The notes beneath the pieces were generated by a model. It ran no database searches. It was not told where the DNA came from and worked only from the letters and a program-made list of their open reading frames with translations. Position numbers and translations under genes: made by a program. A stretch of DNA of 64,000 nucleotides from the NCBI RefSeq assembly GCF_902497745.1, contig NZ_CABVHJ010000025.1:1-64000 (forward strand), read 5' to 3'. Positions 42,553 through 54,023 of the stretch are shown here, in pieces. Each line of letters opens with the position of its first letter. The first letter of the stretch is position 1. The DNA is from Pseudomonas fluorescens (GTDB lineage Bacteria > Pseudomonadota > Gammaproteobacteria > Pseudomonadales > Pseudomonadaceae).

Positions 42553-45500
42553 CCCAGGGGTTTACGCCAACGAAAGTCTGATTCGTAACGGTAAGTTTTT
42601 TCTAGGACTGACTCAGTGGAATACGTGGGGGGCGGTCTTCAGAGAGGGAGAGTCGTGGCAAGGCGTCCAGACGTCCTTTATGGCCATCAAGAATGGTGGT
42701 CGGGCAAGTCAGGACTTGTGGATACCGCAGACTCCCGGTGAAGACGCGCGTTATACGTTGAGTTTCTTGTGCGAAACGAGACACGAAAAATCGGGCTGGG
42801 TGTTCATCTTCAAGGGTGAGGAGAAATTGCACGAGATCGAGCTCAAACCGCACAACCCGCTTGGCCACGCCCAAGGCCAGGCCCATCGCGAAGCCGGGCG
42901 ACCCTTGGAGCTGGAGCTGAAAGAATACATATTGCCTTTGGGAGGGGCGTTCGCTCGCGATGACACGCTGCGTATCGAGATTCACAGCCCGCTGAATAAC
43001 GAGAATGATCGTTACTCGAAAATCTGCATTACCCACCTGGACATCCAGCTGCAACTGGATGACTTGAAGCTGCAAGCGGTGCGTCTGGATCAAGAACACC
43101 TGACGCCAGAACAGAAGGTGTATCTGTGTGTGGGAGCATGGTTGGGCGAGGAACAAAACCCATTGCCGATGATCATGCCTCACCAGTTGTCGTTTGAGCC
43201 CGAGCCAGGCAATGCATGGCTGGGTACCAAAGCCGCTTTGCTCAGCACCGGCAATCCGCAGGAGGCGGTCCGAGTGGAGCCCGATTGGGGCGTCGATCAA
43301 CTTTTGACGTCAGCGTGGTCGATCCATGTCCCTTATAAGCCCGATGTTCCCCTGCCCTACGAGTTTTCGCTGAGCGTGCATAACCAGTACCGCGCTGAAG
43401 CCTTTCCGATCTGCATATCACTGGGGCATCACCGTCTGGTCTTCAAGGATAAACGCGAAGCGCCGTATTACCCGGTGCTGGGACTAAAACAATGTGTGCG
43501 ACTGGGTGTGCAAGTTGTTTCTTTCTACACCTCGCAGACCATCGAGGGCTGCACGGTGAACTGGTCGGTGGCGGGGGGCACAGTCAAAGCTGCTTCCAAT
43601 ACCGATGAACAGGGCTGGGCCTACTACGACTTCGAGCCGACGGAGGCGGGGCTGGCGGTTATCGACGCGTCAGTCGAAAGTCTTTATTACGCCAGTGGAG
43701 TATGGACTGAAAATATCGAAGTGCCGGTACTGGCCAACGACCCCTGGAAAGACCTGCGGGCCGTGGTCGAAGGTGTCGAGACGGCGTGGGACGCGCAAGG
43801 TTATCCGAATCGTGGCACCTCCCATGACCTGCGAGTGCGCCTGCCGCTACCGTCTGGCAGTCCATTGTTGGAGACCGGGTTTTCTTTGCGCTGGAGTGGC
43901 GACAGCCCTGAGCAGTTGGGTGTCGATGTCAGCCCTGCGCTTGAGGTTCCGATAAAAGGCACCGGGGCCGATATGGTCTGGACACTGAGCAGTGAGGATA
44001 AGCGCGACGGTTCCTTCAAGCTGTCGCTGGTCTGTTCGAAACTGTTGTCGCCGTCGCCTCCCAAACCGATGTCGCTGGCGCGTAATCGGGTCAGGATCGG
44101 TGAGGTGCGCGAAGCCAACAGATACCCGATTGTGGACGAAGCCGAAAGTGTGCTGCTGCGGCTGCAGGCCGTGCATGAGACGGTTAGCGGTGACGGTGAT
44201 CCGGTCACCAACGCGTTGGTCGAGTGGATCATTCCGGAGGGTGAACCGGTGCGCGATGTCACCGGATCCGGTGGTTGGGCGAGTCTGCTGTATACGCCAA
44301 AGACCGCCGGCGAACAGACTGTCAAAGCTGTTCTCCGGGCGCATGATGATGCGGTATCGACCGAGCATGACTTCAGCGTCAAGGCCATCGACACGAGCCC
44401 TTGGAAAAGCCAGGTCAGCATCTGGCTCGACGATACCGATGTGCAAGGCAATCCGCTTGGTGTGCTTTGTCTGCGTGGTAAAACCCACACGCTGAAAGTC
44501 CTGCCCATTGCCGGCAGTGAGTGGTTCGGTCGGAACATCAGTCTGCACTGGCGCAATAACGCGGATCCTGGAATCGGATTGAAACCTGCAGACCTGACAA
44601 TATCCAAACCGTTGATAGCGCAAGGAGTGCAGTGGGAGCTTGTTTCAGATAGAGCCGACAGTCACAGCAGTTTGTTTGAGCTTGAACTGCGCCTTGAACA
44701 TCTGCCGAGTGTACGTGAATTGTCAGGACGCCTGCTCGCCGAGGATCTGAAGGAGGAAGTAACGCTGATGCTCGATCAGGTGCAGTCCTCGTTGGACGAA
44801 CGCAGTCTGTACCCCTGTCTCAAGGCTGTTCACCGCTTCAAGGTTTTACCCCATGCACTGAGTCCCTTGGTCGGGCTCGAGGCATCGCTGATCTGGACGG
44901 GCGCATCCGCTGACTCATTGAATGCGAAGGTTGATCCGCGCTGGGATGATCCGCAGACATTGAGCGACGGCGGTGCGACCTGGACGCTGGACTTTGGAGG
45001 GAGCGAGAAACCTGCCGAATTTGCCTTGGCGCTGGTCTTGCCGCATTTGCAATTCGAAGCGGTCGCCAAGCCGATGGTGCTGGACCACAACAAACTCAGG
45101 ATTGAGGCGTGGCGTGAATCGGCGGTGGATCCGGTCATGAACCAGGATGCGGCGTGGATGTGGGTGCAGGTCTACTCGCCTCACACTGAAAAGCCCGTGG
45201 ATCAGGCGCCCGTAAGCTGGACAATCGATGCCGAACCGCGAGAAATCCACACGACGGTGGATGGCTGGAGCGGTTTCGAATTCAAGCCGCAAGAAGCCGG
45301 CGAGCAGTCGGTGATCGCGACCGTACTCAGTCGCTTTGACGGCTTTGAAGAGCATCGTCCGATGACGGTCAACGCGCTGGCAAGCGATCCCTGGGATGAG
45401 CTGAAGGTGAGTTTCGACCTTCAGGACGAACAGCCGGTGGGTACGCAAACGTACTTCCCCCGGCACAATCTCCAACATGTATTGAACGTCATCGCACCGA

Positions 45501-47254
45501 GCGACAGTGCCTTGGTGGGCAAGGAGCTGACGTTGGGAATGACGGGCACCGGACCGGCAGCACTGGGCTTGCAATTTGAGGAACCAAGGCTGGGTGATCC
45601 GCGATATTTTTCAAATCTTGGACTGACCTATGCGTTCAAGGCGCACGGCACCACGGACGCAAGTTTTGGCTTGCGCTTTGCCGCCACTCGGCTGGCCCGC
45701 CTGTCTCCCATCATTGCGATGTCGCTGGGGCCGGGTGAACACGTGCTGAAAATCGCTGAACGCCAGCGCGTCAACCAGACATTGCTCTGGGGGGCTGAGG
45801 TATCGGAGCAAGTCGAAGTGGTCTCGGTGATCAGCGGCAGGCCGATGGCCGGGGTGACTGTGACGTGGCGCAGCCCGGATCTTGGCGAAGTGACAACCAC
45901 CACCAATTATTACGGCGTGGCACGCGTGCGGTTTGTACCGACGACCCCTGGTGCAGTGCAATTGACAGCCACAGTGGGCGACAGCCTGTATTCAGAGTCG
46001 ATTGCGTTGCCTTATTTCCTGCATCAACCGCGGGAAATCCAGTCGCTGCAAAGTGCAGAACCCAGTGGGCATCCGGGCCAGGAGGTTTCAGCACATGTGA
46101 TTGTGATTTCCGCGCAGACGGGTGAACCGTTGGTTGATGTCGAGGTGGAGTGGGAATATCCGGGCATCAAGATTGCCTCGACGAAAACGGATGCTACCGG
46201 CAAAGCCGAGGTCAAGTTCAGGCTTCCCCCGGTCAGGGAGGGTTGGTTGCTCGCCACTGTCAAAGGTGGTTATGCCGGATGGGAGGTCAAATCGCTGATG
46301 TTTACCGCGATTCCAAACGCGGATACCTGGCTGCAGGAGTTCACGCTTTGGCTCAAAGGCGAAGAGGTGAGTCTTGAGGACGGACAGCTGGTGTTATCGC
46401 GGGGGCTGACTTATGACCTGGAACTCAGAGTCAGAAAGCACAGTTGGCTGATTGGTTGGGCACAAATAGCACTGGATTTTTTGACTGAGGCAGAAGAGTT
46501 GGGAATAAAATTTGAACCTGAGCCGGGAACGCTCCGTTTAGTGGACGGAGAGCCCATTCGTTGGGGGATCTCCAGCGAGATGATAGGGCCTGTTGGTGAT
46601 TTTGCGTGGCGTTTGATCAGTCCAGCGCTTCCAGATCGACCGTTGTCCGGCCGCCTGTCCCGCTCAGAAATAAACGAAGAAATCGAAGTGAAATGCAACG
46701 GAAACCTGACAGCATTCGGCGGAACGGCCTATCCCTGCCTTGGTGCCAGCAATGCTTTCCTCGTGCGGGTAAAAAATGACAGTCCGTTGCTGGGCAGTCT
46801 GGTGACGTTGGTATGGGAGGGTGAAAGTCCGGAAACTCTCGAGATCGAAGTAACCCCCAAGCTGAGTCAGACACTTGGTGCAGAGTTCATCCGCTGGTCT
46901 CTGGACAGTAATGGTATTAAAAACGGCCAATTTTCCTTGGGGTTGAGCGATTCCCGTGGTTGGTGGAGTACGACTTTGCCTGTTTCCATGTCGTTGGGTC
47001 ATCACTTGGTATCTGCTGAACGGTGGTCAGAAATACATGATGGTCCCATATATTTTTACGAGAAATACGGAATCAGAGCCACTTCCAATTTTTTGAAAAT
47101 TCCGGCTCCAAACGTTGAAGTGGCTGTCTATCGAAACCATTCTCCGTCACCCGAGTTTTATCGTACCGACTCGAAAGGCGAGTACGTAATCACTGTGACG
47201 GGGGACCATATTGCAATGAGTATCACAAACCGGTACGACGGCACCGTGGTCTAG
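42545..47254 (+). CDS. Very large lectin-like/Ig-like repeat protein coupled to the Tc A genes
   Basis: Predicted 1569-aa protein without signal peptide. The N-terminal ~230 residues look like a jelly-roll carbohydrate-binding module (ESLIRNGKFFLGLTQWNTWG). The rest alternates two module types: invasin-like Ig domains (TIEGCTVNWSVAGGTVKAASNTDEQGWAYYDFEPTEAG) and a second ~130-residue beta module repeated about six times, opening with DPW or similar and containing PLLG...L.W.G.....LG..V.P (for example SPLLETGFSLRWSGDSPEQLGV and SPLLGSLVTLVWEGESPETLEI), often closing with SLGHH. I do not recognise the second module. The start is the ATG 9 nt after AAGGAG, overlapping the A2 stop by 8 bp, so coupling to the A subunit is strong. 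Likely a binding or accessory subunit; inference. Confidence 0.72.
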   Translation: MSNPGVYANESLIRNGKFFLGLTQWNTWGAVFREGESWQGVQTSFMAIKNGGRASQDLWIPQTPGEDARYTLSFLCETRHEKSGWVFIFKGEEKLHEIELKPHNPLGHAQGQAHREAGRPLELELKEYILPLGGAFARDDTLRIEIHSPLNNENDRYSKICITHLDIQLQLDDLKLQAVRLDQEHLTPEQKVYLCVGAWLGEEQNPLPMIMPHQLSFEPEPGNAWLGTKAALLSTGNPQEAVRVEPDWGVDQLLTSAWSIHVPYKPDVPLPYEFSLSVHNQYRAEAFPICISLGHHRLVFKDKREAPYYPVLGLKQCVRLGVQVVSFYTSQTIEGCTVNWSVAGGTVKAASNTDEQGWAYYDFEPTEAGLAVIDASVESLYYASGVWTENIEVPVLANDPWKDLRAVVEGVETAWDAQGYPNRGTSHDLRVRLPLPSGSPLLETGFSLRWSGDSPEQLGVDVSPALEVPIKGTGADMVWTLSSEDKRDGSFKLSLVCSKLLSPSPPKPMSLARNRVRIGEVREANRYPIVDEAESVLLRLQAVHETVSGDGDPVTNALVEWIIPEGEPVRDVTGSGGWASLLYTPKTAGEQTVKAVLRAHDDAVSTEHDFSVKAIDTSPWKSQVSIWLDDTDVQGNPLGVLCLRGKTHTLKVLPIAGSEWFGRNISLHWRNNADPGIGLKPADLTISKPLIAQGVQWELVSDRADSHSSLFELELRLEHLPSVRELSGRLLAEDLKEEVTLMLDQVQSSLDERSLYPCLKAVHRFKVLPHALSPLVGLEASLIWTGASADSLNAKVDPRWDDPQTLSDGGATWTLDFGGSEKPAEFALALVLPHLQFEAVAKPMVLDHNKLRIEAWRESAVDPVMNQDAAWMWVQVYSPHTEKPVDQAPVSWTIDAEPREIHTTVDGWSGFEFKPQEAGEQSVIATVLSRFDGFEEHRPMTVNALASDPWDELKVSFDLQDEQPVGTQTYFPRHNLQHVLNVIAPSDSALVGKELTLGMTGTGPAALGLQFEEPRLGDPRYFSNLGLTYAFKAHGTTDASFGLRFAATRLARLSPIIAMSLGPGEHVLKIAERQRVNQTLLWGAEVSEQVEVVSVISGRPMAGVTVTWRSPDLGEVTTTTNYYGVARVRFVPTTPGAVQLTATVGDSLYSESIALPYFLHQPREIQSLQSAEPSGHPGQEVSAHVIVISAQTGEPLVDVEVEWEYPGIKIASTKTDATGKAEVKFRLPPVREGWLLATVKGGYAGWEVKSLMFTAIPNADTWLQEFTLWLKGEEVSLEDGQLVLSRGLTYDLELRVRKHSWLIGWAQIALDFLTEAEELGIKFEPEPGTLRLVDGEPIRWGISSEMIGPVGDFAWRLISPALPDRPLSGRLSRSEINEEIEVKCNGNLTAFGGTAYPCLGASNAFLVRVKNDSPLLGSLVTLVWEGESPETLEIEVTPKLSQTLGAEFIRWSLDSNGIKNGQFSLGLSDSRGWWSTTLPVSMSLGHHLVSAERWSEIHDGPIYFYEKYGIRATSNFLKIPAPNVEVAVYRNHSPSPEFYRTDSKGEYVITVTGDHIAMSITNRYDGTVV

Positions 47255-47306
47255 TTCATTTGCTAGCGAGCGATGCCTCCTCAGGTTGTTAACGACATTT
47301 CATCCT

Positions 47307-48631
47307 TCAAAATGCCCTCGTTCTCTTGAGTTCGAGGTAATGGGTCAGCAAATTGTCCCCAAGCTCGATCGGCCGAACATCCACCACAGCAACTCCATGA
47401 GCACTCAACCGCTCATGGAGTTCGCCCCGATCATTCAGATAACTCACCGCCCCGCAGTAAGCCATTGCCTCGGGCAACGTTTGCACCGGCGTGTTGCGCA
47501 ACACATCGAGCGTATCTTCGCGCAGACTTGCCACTAGCACCCTGTGTTGTGCACTCAGGCGTTTGACCGCGCTCAGCAGTTCCTCATCGTCCTCATCACG
47601 CAGGTTGGTCACCAGCACCACCAGTGCCCGGCGTTTTTGTCGGGCCAGCAGCTGGTTCACCGCTGCCTGGTAGTCGGCCGGCCGTTGCGTGCTTTGAAGG
47701 TCATAAACAGCATTGAGCAATACACTCAGTTGCCCACTGCCTTTGACCGGTGCCACATAACGCTGATCACCGGCAAAGGTGCTCAGGCCTACGGCGTCGC
47801 CCTGACGCAATGCCACATAACTGAGCAGCAAACAGGCATTGAGTGCGTGATCGAAGTGCGACAGTTCATCGTCCTGACTGCGCATGCGCCGGCCGCAGTC
47901 GAGCATGAAAATGATCTGCTGATCGCGCTCGTCCTGATACTCGCGGGCAATCGGTGTGCGCTGGCGCGCGGTGGCTTTCCAGTCGATCTGGCGCAGGCTG
48001 TCGCCCTCACGGAATTCGCGCAGTTGGTGAAATTCCAGACCCTGACCGCGACGTTGCCGCTGGCGTACGCCGAGCTGGCTGAGCCAGTTGTCCACAGCCA
48101 GCAGTTCACCGCCGTAGAGCCGGGCGAAGTCGGGATAGACGCGGGTCTGGTCGCTGACAGTGAGCAGGCGTTTGCCTGACCATAATCCCAAGGGGCTGGG
48201 CAGGTTGACTTCACAGTGGGCGAAACTGAAATGCCCGCGTTTGATCGGACGCAGGCGATAGCCGAGCAGGCTGCGCTGACCCGGTTGCAATTGAGTCGCC
48301 AGCGGCAGGTTTTCGAAACTCAAGCCTTCTGGCGGGTGGTCGAACAGTTGAATGTGCATCGGCTCGCTGAAGTCATGTTCGACTTCCAGGCGCACTTCAC
48401 CCCAGCGGCCGAGCGCAAGACTGCCGGGCATCTGCCGTGTGATGCGCGGTGTTGGCAGGCGTTGCAGGCGCAACGCATCCAGTATCGCCAGGGCCAACAG
48501 CGCCAGCAGCAGGCCCCAGTTGATCGATATCAGGCTGGCAGGGATGTCGACTTCCAGCGCCCGCAATGTACCCAGAACGATGCCGATGACCAGCAGCAAG
48601 GCGAGCCAGATCAACAGCAGGCGCGAGGGTT

Positions 48632-48635
<4 letters not shown>
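47307..48635 (-). CDS. DUF58 domain membrane protein (MoxR operon)
   Basis: Predicted 442-aa protein. Two transmembrane segments at the N-terminus (LLLIWLALLLVIGIVLG and INWGLLLALLALAIL), a middle region with FHQLREFREGDSLRQIDWKATAR (the DUF58 signature) and a C-terminal VWA-like part (IIFMLDCGRRM). Such proteins are commonly partners of MoxR ATPases. The start is a GTG overlapping the MoxR stop by 4 bp (GTGA); the ATG further upstream would run 117 nt into moxR. Last gene of a six-gene operon running from 54.0 kb; it converges on the Tc A operon. Confidence 0.85.
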
Positions 48636-49629
<994 letters not shown>

Positions 49630-49633
<4 letters not shown>

Positions 49634-50793
49634 AGCGTGTTCCTCAAGGTTTGCAGGTGGGCGACCTGGCGGCAGAAATCGGCGCTGGAGATCCGCCGGT
49701 TCGGCACCGGGCTCAAGGCCTGGCTGATAGCGCGAGTGGATTGCCGGGTCAGGCGCGACAACGCCAGCCATTGTTCGGCAACGTTCAATTGATCAAAGCC
49801 GGGATGGCGGCGGCGGGCGCGGCGCAGTACATCCTGTTGCAGGGCTTGCAGCAGCGCCTGCTGGCCGTTGTGGCGCAACAGGAAATCGGCGCTGGCGCGC
49901 AGGTGTTCCTGCAACTGTCGCCGCCCGCGCGGGGCCGGCATCTGAAGTGGACCGTGGCGCACACCGACATGCCACAGCCACAGACCAATCAACGCCAGCA
50001 GGGCAACGATGGCTTGCGGGAAGTAGCGCCAGAGCAAGGTCAACAGGCCATCGTGCGCGGTGTTGTAGATCAAGGTCACGTCGGTGTCGGCGCTCAGATA
50101 CCAGAGCAGCCAGGCGTTGTCGTATTGGCTGATGCTTTTGTTCTTCCACAATTCGGCATCGGTGACCACGGTGATCGAGCCGAGTCTGTAGGGCAGTTGC
50201 ATCATGTGCGTGGCCTTGGCGCTGTTGGCCCAGGCTTGCGCCAGATTCTTCGGGTCGTCGAGATGGAAATCGGTGTCGAAGCCGGCGTAGGCCGGTGCGT
50301 CTTCGTCTTCCAGATAGAGTCGGGTCAGTTTCGGAAAGCGTTCTGGTTCGACGTCTGCAGGCAAGTCTTTCAGATCCTTGCTCAGGGATTGATGCAGTTG
50401 CACCCGGTCGAGCAACAGGTCGTTGCTCTGCTTCGTCTGCTCATCCCACAGCGATTCGGCGACGAACACCAGTCGCCCGCCGGCCCGTGCCCAGTTCAAT
50501 ACCTGATCGACCTGACGCGGGGTCATTTGCGAGCGGTCGTTGAACAGCAGCAATGTATGACGGCGAGGATCAATGTCGGGGAGCACCGCGAGGCTTTCGG
50601 CATGGCCGACATTCAGGCCGCGTTCGCGCAAAAACAGCTCGGCTGCCAGATAAGGATTGGCTTGCACGGCAGGCGCAGGGCCGTGATCGATTTCTTCCTG
50701 ATAAGGCGTGGCCTTGAGGTAGAGGAAAATGCTCAACGCGCCCAGCAGCAGCGCGACCAACGCAGCGACCGACCACCCCGTGCGGCGATTCAT
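49630..50793 (-). CDS. DUF4350 membrane protein
   Basis: Predicted 387-aa protein with an N-terminal TM anchor (VAALVALLLGALSIFLYL), a ~220-residue extracytoplasmic GATase-like domain (NPYLAAELFLRERGLNV ... HTLLLFNDRSQMTP ... GGRLVFVAESLWDE), a second TM (PQAIVALLALIGLWLWHVG) and a cytosolic helical tail. Matches the DUF4350 family found beside MoxR/DUF58 genes. Overlaps both neighbours by 4 bp. Function unknown. Confidence 0.8.
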
Positions 50794-52337
50794 CGGACGG
50801 CTCCGGGGCCGAACAAGGCGCGCCAGCCATCACACAATTCCCGCTGCAGAGGCGCCGCCGGTACGCGATGACCGTAAGCCATGTTCTGCCAGTGGACAGT
50901 CAGATTGCGGCTGAAGGCGAGCAGTTCGGGACGTTGTAATTGCTCGACTTGCGCGAGCACCTGGAGTTCGGTGTCGGCGGGCTTCAGGGTCAGATCGAAA
51001 TCGTGGAGCAGATGGCTGAGCAGCCCTCGATAGAGCAGGCCCAACGCTGCGCGGGGTTGGCTTTGCCACAGTTGTTCGGCGCTGGCAGCGATGTCGTCAG
51101 GCAAGGTGTCGCGGTTCAAGTCCAGACCGAACGCCTGTTGTGGCAACGCTCGTTTCGCCTTGGCAGGCAGCCTCGGACGGCGGCTGACGAAGGCTTGCAG
51201 AAACTCGCGATAACGCCAGAGCAGCCAGCCGATTGCTGCCAGGACCGCGCCCCACAACAACACTTCAATGATCTTCGCCAGCAGATTGAGGTGTTGCCCG
51301 TCGAGCCAGCCCAGCAGGGTTTTCAGCCACTGCGGCGCTTCACCCGGTGTTTGCGCTTCGGCAGGTTTCGCCGGGTCTTCGCCGAAGCGATAGCGGGTGA
51401 CGTATTCCTTGTTCTTGAACGGCGGTTGTTCGAGCAACGCCTTGATGCTGTCCCGGGATGCCTGACTGGTGAGCGGCTGATTCAACAGTCGCGCTGCCTG
51501 TGGACTGTCATCAGGCTCGGTTGCCCACGCTGAAGGCACATTCGGCAGCACCAGACAGACCGCCAGCAGCAACCCCAACACACTGTTGTTCAGGCGCTGA
51601 CGCAGGCGGCGGAACACCAGCTCGATATCCCATGCTTCCAGCTGTGTGCGGCGGTTCAGATAAAGGCTGAAGCCACAGGCGACGTAAATCGGTTCCCACA
51701 CCACCAGCACCAGCGCATAGAAAACATTGGTCAGGTGTTCGAGCCAGCGCCAATCGTGATCCGCCGCGAATATCAGCGACTGCCAGTCCCAATCCGTTTC
51801 GATCTGCTGCGGCAACAGCATGTAGAACAACACCATCAGGCCGATCCACAATGCGCTCTCCAGATGCACGCCGATGAGGGTCAGCCATTGCGCGGCGCCG
51901 GCGTTGCGTTGCAGCAGAACCTGCAGGCGTTGTTGCCGAGCATTGCCGTCGAGGCCTTCGAGTTGCACCACTGGCAGCAGAAAGCTGCGGCTCAAACTCA
52001 GGCGGCGCCAGGTCAGGCTGGCCAGCAGTTGCGGTTTGAGCAGGCGCGGCCATTGGCGCAAGGCTTGTTTAAGTGTCGGCGTTTCGCCGAACAGCGCTTT
52101 CGACAGGATGTACAGCGGCAGGCGTTCATACGCCGGTTTCAGCCACCAGAAGAAAAACACCGCCAGTGACGGCGAATCCCAGAACAACAGGCTGAGCAAG
52201 GCGAACAGCGGCAGCGTGACGATCGCCCAACTGGTCATCAGCAGACGGCGATGTTGCTGGCTCATCAGCACGCCGAGGTCCATGGCTTCCCATGACGTGC
52301 GCGGACGTATCACCACGGTGGCGTCACTCAGGCGCAT
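50790..52337 (-). CDS. DUF4129 domain multi-pass membrane protein
   Basis: Predicted 515-aa protein: at least four transmembrane segments in the first ~300 residues (LFALLSLLFW, LWIGLMVLFYMLLP, VLGLLLAVCLVLPNVPSAWA), a loop, another TM near 390 (LLWGAVLAAIGWLLW), and a C-terminal DUF4129 helical domain (QPRAALGLLYRGLLSHLLHDFDLTLKPADTE). The start at MRLSDA overlaps the SpoIIM gene by 14 bp; the longer frame begins inside it. Role unknown; conserved member of the MoxR operon. Confidence 0.78.
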   Translation of the reverse strand: MRLSDATVVIRPRTSWEAMDLGVLMSQQHRRLLMTSWAIVTLPLFALLSLLFWDSPSLAVFFFWWLKPAYERLPLYILSKALFGETPTLKQALRQWPRLLKPQLLASLTWRRLSLSRSFLLPVVQLEGLDGNARQQRLQVLLQRNAGAAQWLTLIGVHLESALWIGLMVLFYMLLPQQIETDWDWQSLIFAADHDWRWLEHLTNVFYALVLVVWEPIYVACGFSLYLNRRTQLEAWDIELVFRRLRQRLNNSVLGLLLAVCLVLPNVPSAWATEPDDSPQAARLLNQPLTSQASRDSIKALLEQPPFKNKEYVTRYRFGEDPAKPAEAQTPGEAPQWLKTLLGWLDGQHLNLLAKIIEVLLWGAVLAAIGWLLWRYREFLQAFVSRRPRLPAKAKRALPQQAFGLDLNRDTLPDDIAASAEQLWQSQPRAALGLLYRGLLSHLLHDFDLTLKPADTELQVLAQVEQLQRPELLAFSRNLTVHWQNMAYGHRVPAAPLQRELCDGWRALFGPGAVR

Positions 52338-53301
52338 GGCGTGTCCTTCCGGCGAACAACAGATAGAGCGCGACCAATGCCCATAGCCCGGCGCCAACCA
52401 GATATTTGGTCAGTGGCGTGACACTGGTTTTCGATGACCAATAGGCTTCGATGAAGGCGGCAATCAACAGGAACAACATCACGCCGCAGACCAGCAACAC
52501 GCTTTTGCGCGCCGCCCGTTGCAGCGCTTCGCTGCGGCTCAGCCGTCCGGGGGCGATCAGGGCCCAGCCGAGTTCCAGGCCGGCCGCCCCGGCGAGGGCA
52601 ATAGCGGTGAGTTCAAAGGCGCCATGAGCGATGACGAATGGCCAGAAGGTCTGGCCGAAACCGATCTCGCTCAGATGCCCGGCGACCGCGCCGATGACCA
52701 TGCCGTTGTAGAACAGAAAGAACGCACTGCCCACGCCCATCAGCAAACCGCTGGCGAAGGTCTGAAAGGCGATGCCGATGTTGTGCATCACGTAGTAACC
52801 GAACATCACCCAGTCTTCGCTGGCCGCGCGTTCGGCGGGGCGCCCGAGGTGGCCGGCGACCGGGTCATACATGCCTTGCATCTCACGCACCTGATCGGCG
52901 GGGATCAGGTTGTAGACCAGTTCGGGAAACACATACACCAACACGCCGACGCTGATCAGGCTGCCGAAGAACAGCAAAGCTGCGACCAGCACAAACGGCC
53001 ACTCTGCGCGTACCAGACGCGGAAAGTCGGCAAGGATGAAACTCAGCAGGTTGGCGCCGAGGCGGCTGCGATGACGGTATAACTGCTGATGCCCGCGCAG
53101 CACGTGTTGTTGCAACGAATCAATGAGGAAACTGCTGTAGCCACGCTCCTGGGCCAATGCCAGATGCTGGCAAAGCCTGCGATAGGCCTTGGGAAAACCG
53201 CCGACTTGCGAGGTGTCCTTACCGCGTTCGAGGCGTTCGAGGGCCAGCGCAAAACGCTCCCATTCGGCCTTGTGACGCGTCTCGAAAAGGCTTTGCTTCA
53301 T
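52324..53301 (-). CDS. Stage II sporulation protein M-like (SpoIIM/DUF95) membrane protein
   Basis: Predicted 325-aa protein with an N-terminal helical cytosolic part and five or six TM segments. Seen: VMFGYYVMHNIGIAFQTFASGLLMGVGSAFFLFYNGMVIGAV and the family motif FVIAHGAFELTAIALAGAAGLELGWAL. The SpoIIM fold is widespread in non-sporulating bacteria, usually beside RDD and MoxR genes as here, and is thought to assist membrane complexes. Overlaps the RDD gene by 4 bp (ATGA). Confidence 0.85.
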   Translation of the reverse strand: MKQSLFETRHKAEWERFALALERLERGKDTSQVGGFPKAYRRLCQHLALAQERGYSSFLIDSLQQHVLRGHQQLYRHRSRLGANLLSFILADFPRLVRAEWPFVLVAALLFFGSLISVGVLVYVFPELVYNLIPADQVREMQGMYDPVAGHLGRPAERAASEDWVMFGYYVMHNIGIAFQTFASGLLMGVGSAFFLFYNGMVIGAVAGHLSEIGFGQTFWPFVIAHGAFELTAIALAGAAGLELGWALIAPGRLSRSEALQRAARKSVLLVCGVMLFLLIAAFIEAYWSSKTSVTPLTKYLVGAGLWALVALYLLFAGRTRHAPE

Positions 53302-54023
53302 GACGTACCCAACAAACCGCGGGCGATGCCGTTGAGTTCAACGACCGCTTTGGGCGCGGAAATGTGCAGTGGTTGCGCGAGCAAGGCAGCCAGCTCATTG
53401 ACCCGCGCTGGCGATAATTCACCTTGGCGCTCGGCAAAACCAAGCACGGCGCGTTGTTCTGCGAGAGTCAGGGTGACCGGCGAGCGCCGGGGTTCGGCAT
53501 CAGGCAGTTGCGGTCGGGTCAACGGGCGTTCGCTGTAGACCACCAGTGTGCCGGCGGCGATGTCGCCGAGGCGTTTGAAGGTCGGGTGTTGCAGGCAACT
53601 GAGCGCGCCGAGGAAGTAGCCGAAGGGCAGCAGATCGACAAAGCGCAGCAAGTTGCGCAGCAGCGAGGCCGACCAGCCAACCGGTGTGCCGTCGTCGTGC
53701 ACCACACGCAGCCCCATCCATTGTTTGCCCGGCGAGCGGCCCTGACGCAGCACTTCGAACAGCACCATGTACCACCAGCTGATCGCAAACAGCAGCAGCG
53801 AACCAAGACCCATGCCGAGCTTGCCGAGAAACGCCAGGGCGATGAACAGCATACTCATGATCACGCCGCGGATGGCCAGATCGATCGCGAAGGCCACGGC
53901 ACGCACCATCAGCCCGGCCGGCCGCAACGGCAGGTCGATGCCTTCCGGCGTTTCGACCTGATGCCGCGTATCCAGCGGCGGGGCCAGCGGTGCTTTCCTT
54001 GGCGGTGCTGTGGGCTCGAGCAT
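53298..54023 (-). CDS. RDD-family membrane protein
   Basis: Predicted 241-aa protein, first gene of the six-gene MoxR operon. The RDD motifs are present: LRPAGLMVRAVAFAIDLAIRGVIM, then QGRSPGKQWMGLRVVHDDG and LLRNLLRFVDLLPFGYFLG, with about four TM segments, and a cytosolic Ala-rich tail. RDD proteins are implicated in ion or osmotic transport in some bacteria; the role here is unknown. Divergent from sbcB. Confidence 0.85.
   Translation of the reverse strand: MLEPTAPPRKAPLAPPLDTRHQVETPEGIDLPLRPAGLMVRAVAFAIDLAIRGVIMSMLFIALAFLGKLGMGLGSLLLFAISWWYMVLFEVLRQGRSPGKQWMGLRVVHDDGTPVGWSASLLRNLLRFVDLLPFGYFLGALSCLQHPTFKRLGDIAAGTLVVYSERPLTRPQLPDAEPRRSPVTLTLAEQRAVLGFAERQGELSPARVNELAALLAQPLHISAPKAVVELNGIARGLLGTS

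Noticed and set aside
12610..47254. Prophage or integrative element carrying the Tc genes
   Set aside because: No integrase, tRNA edge, attachment repeats, phage structural or lysis genes; conserved core genes lie in the middle.
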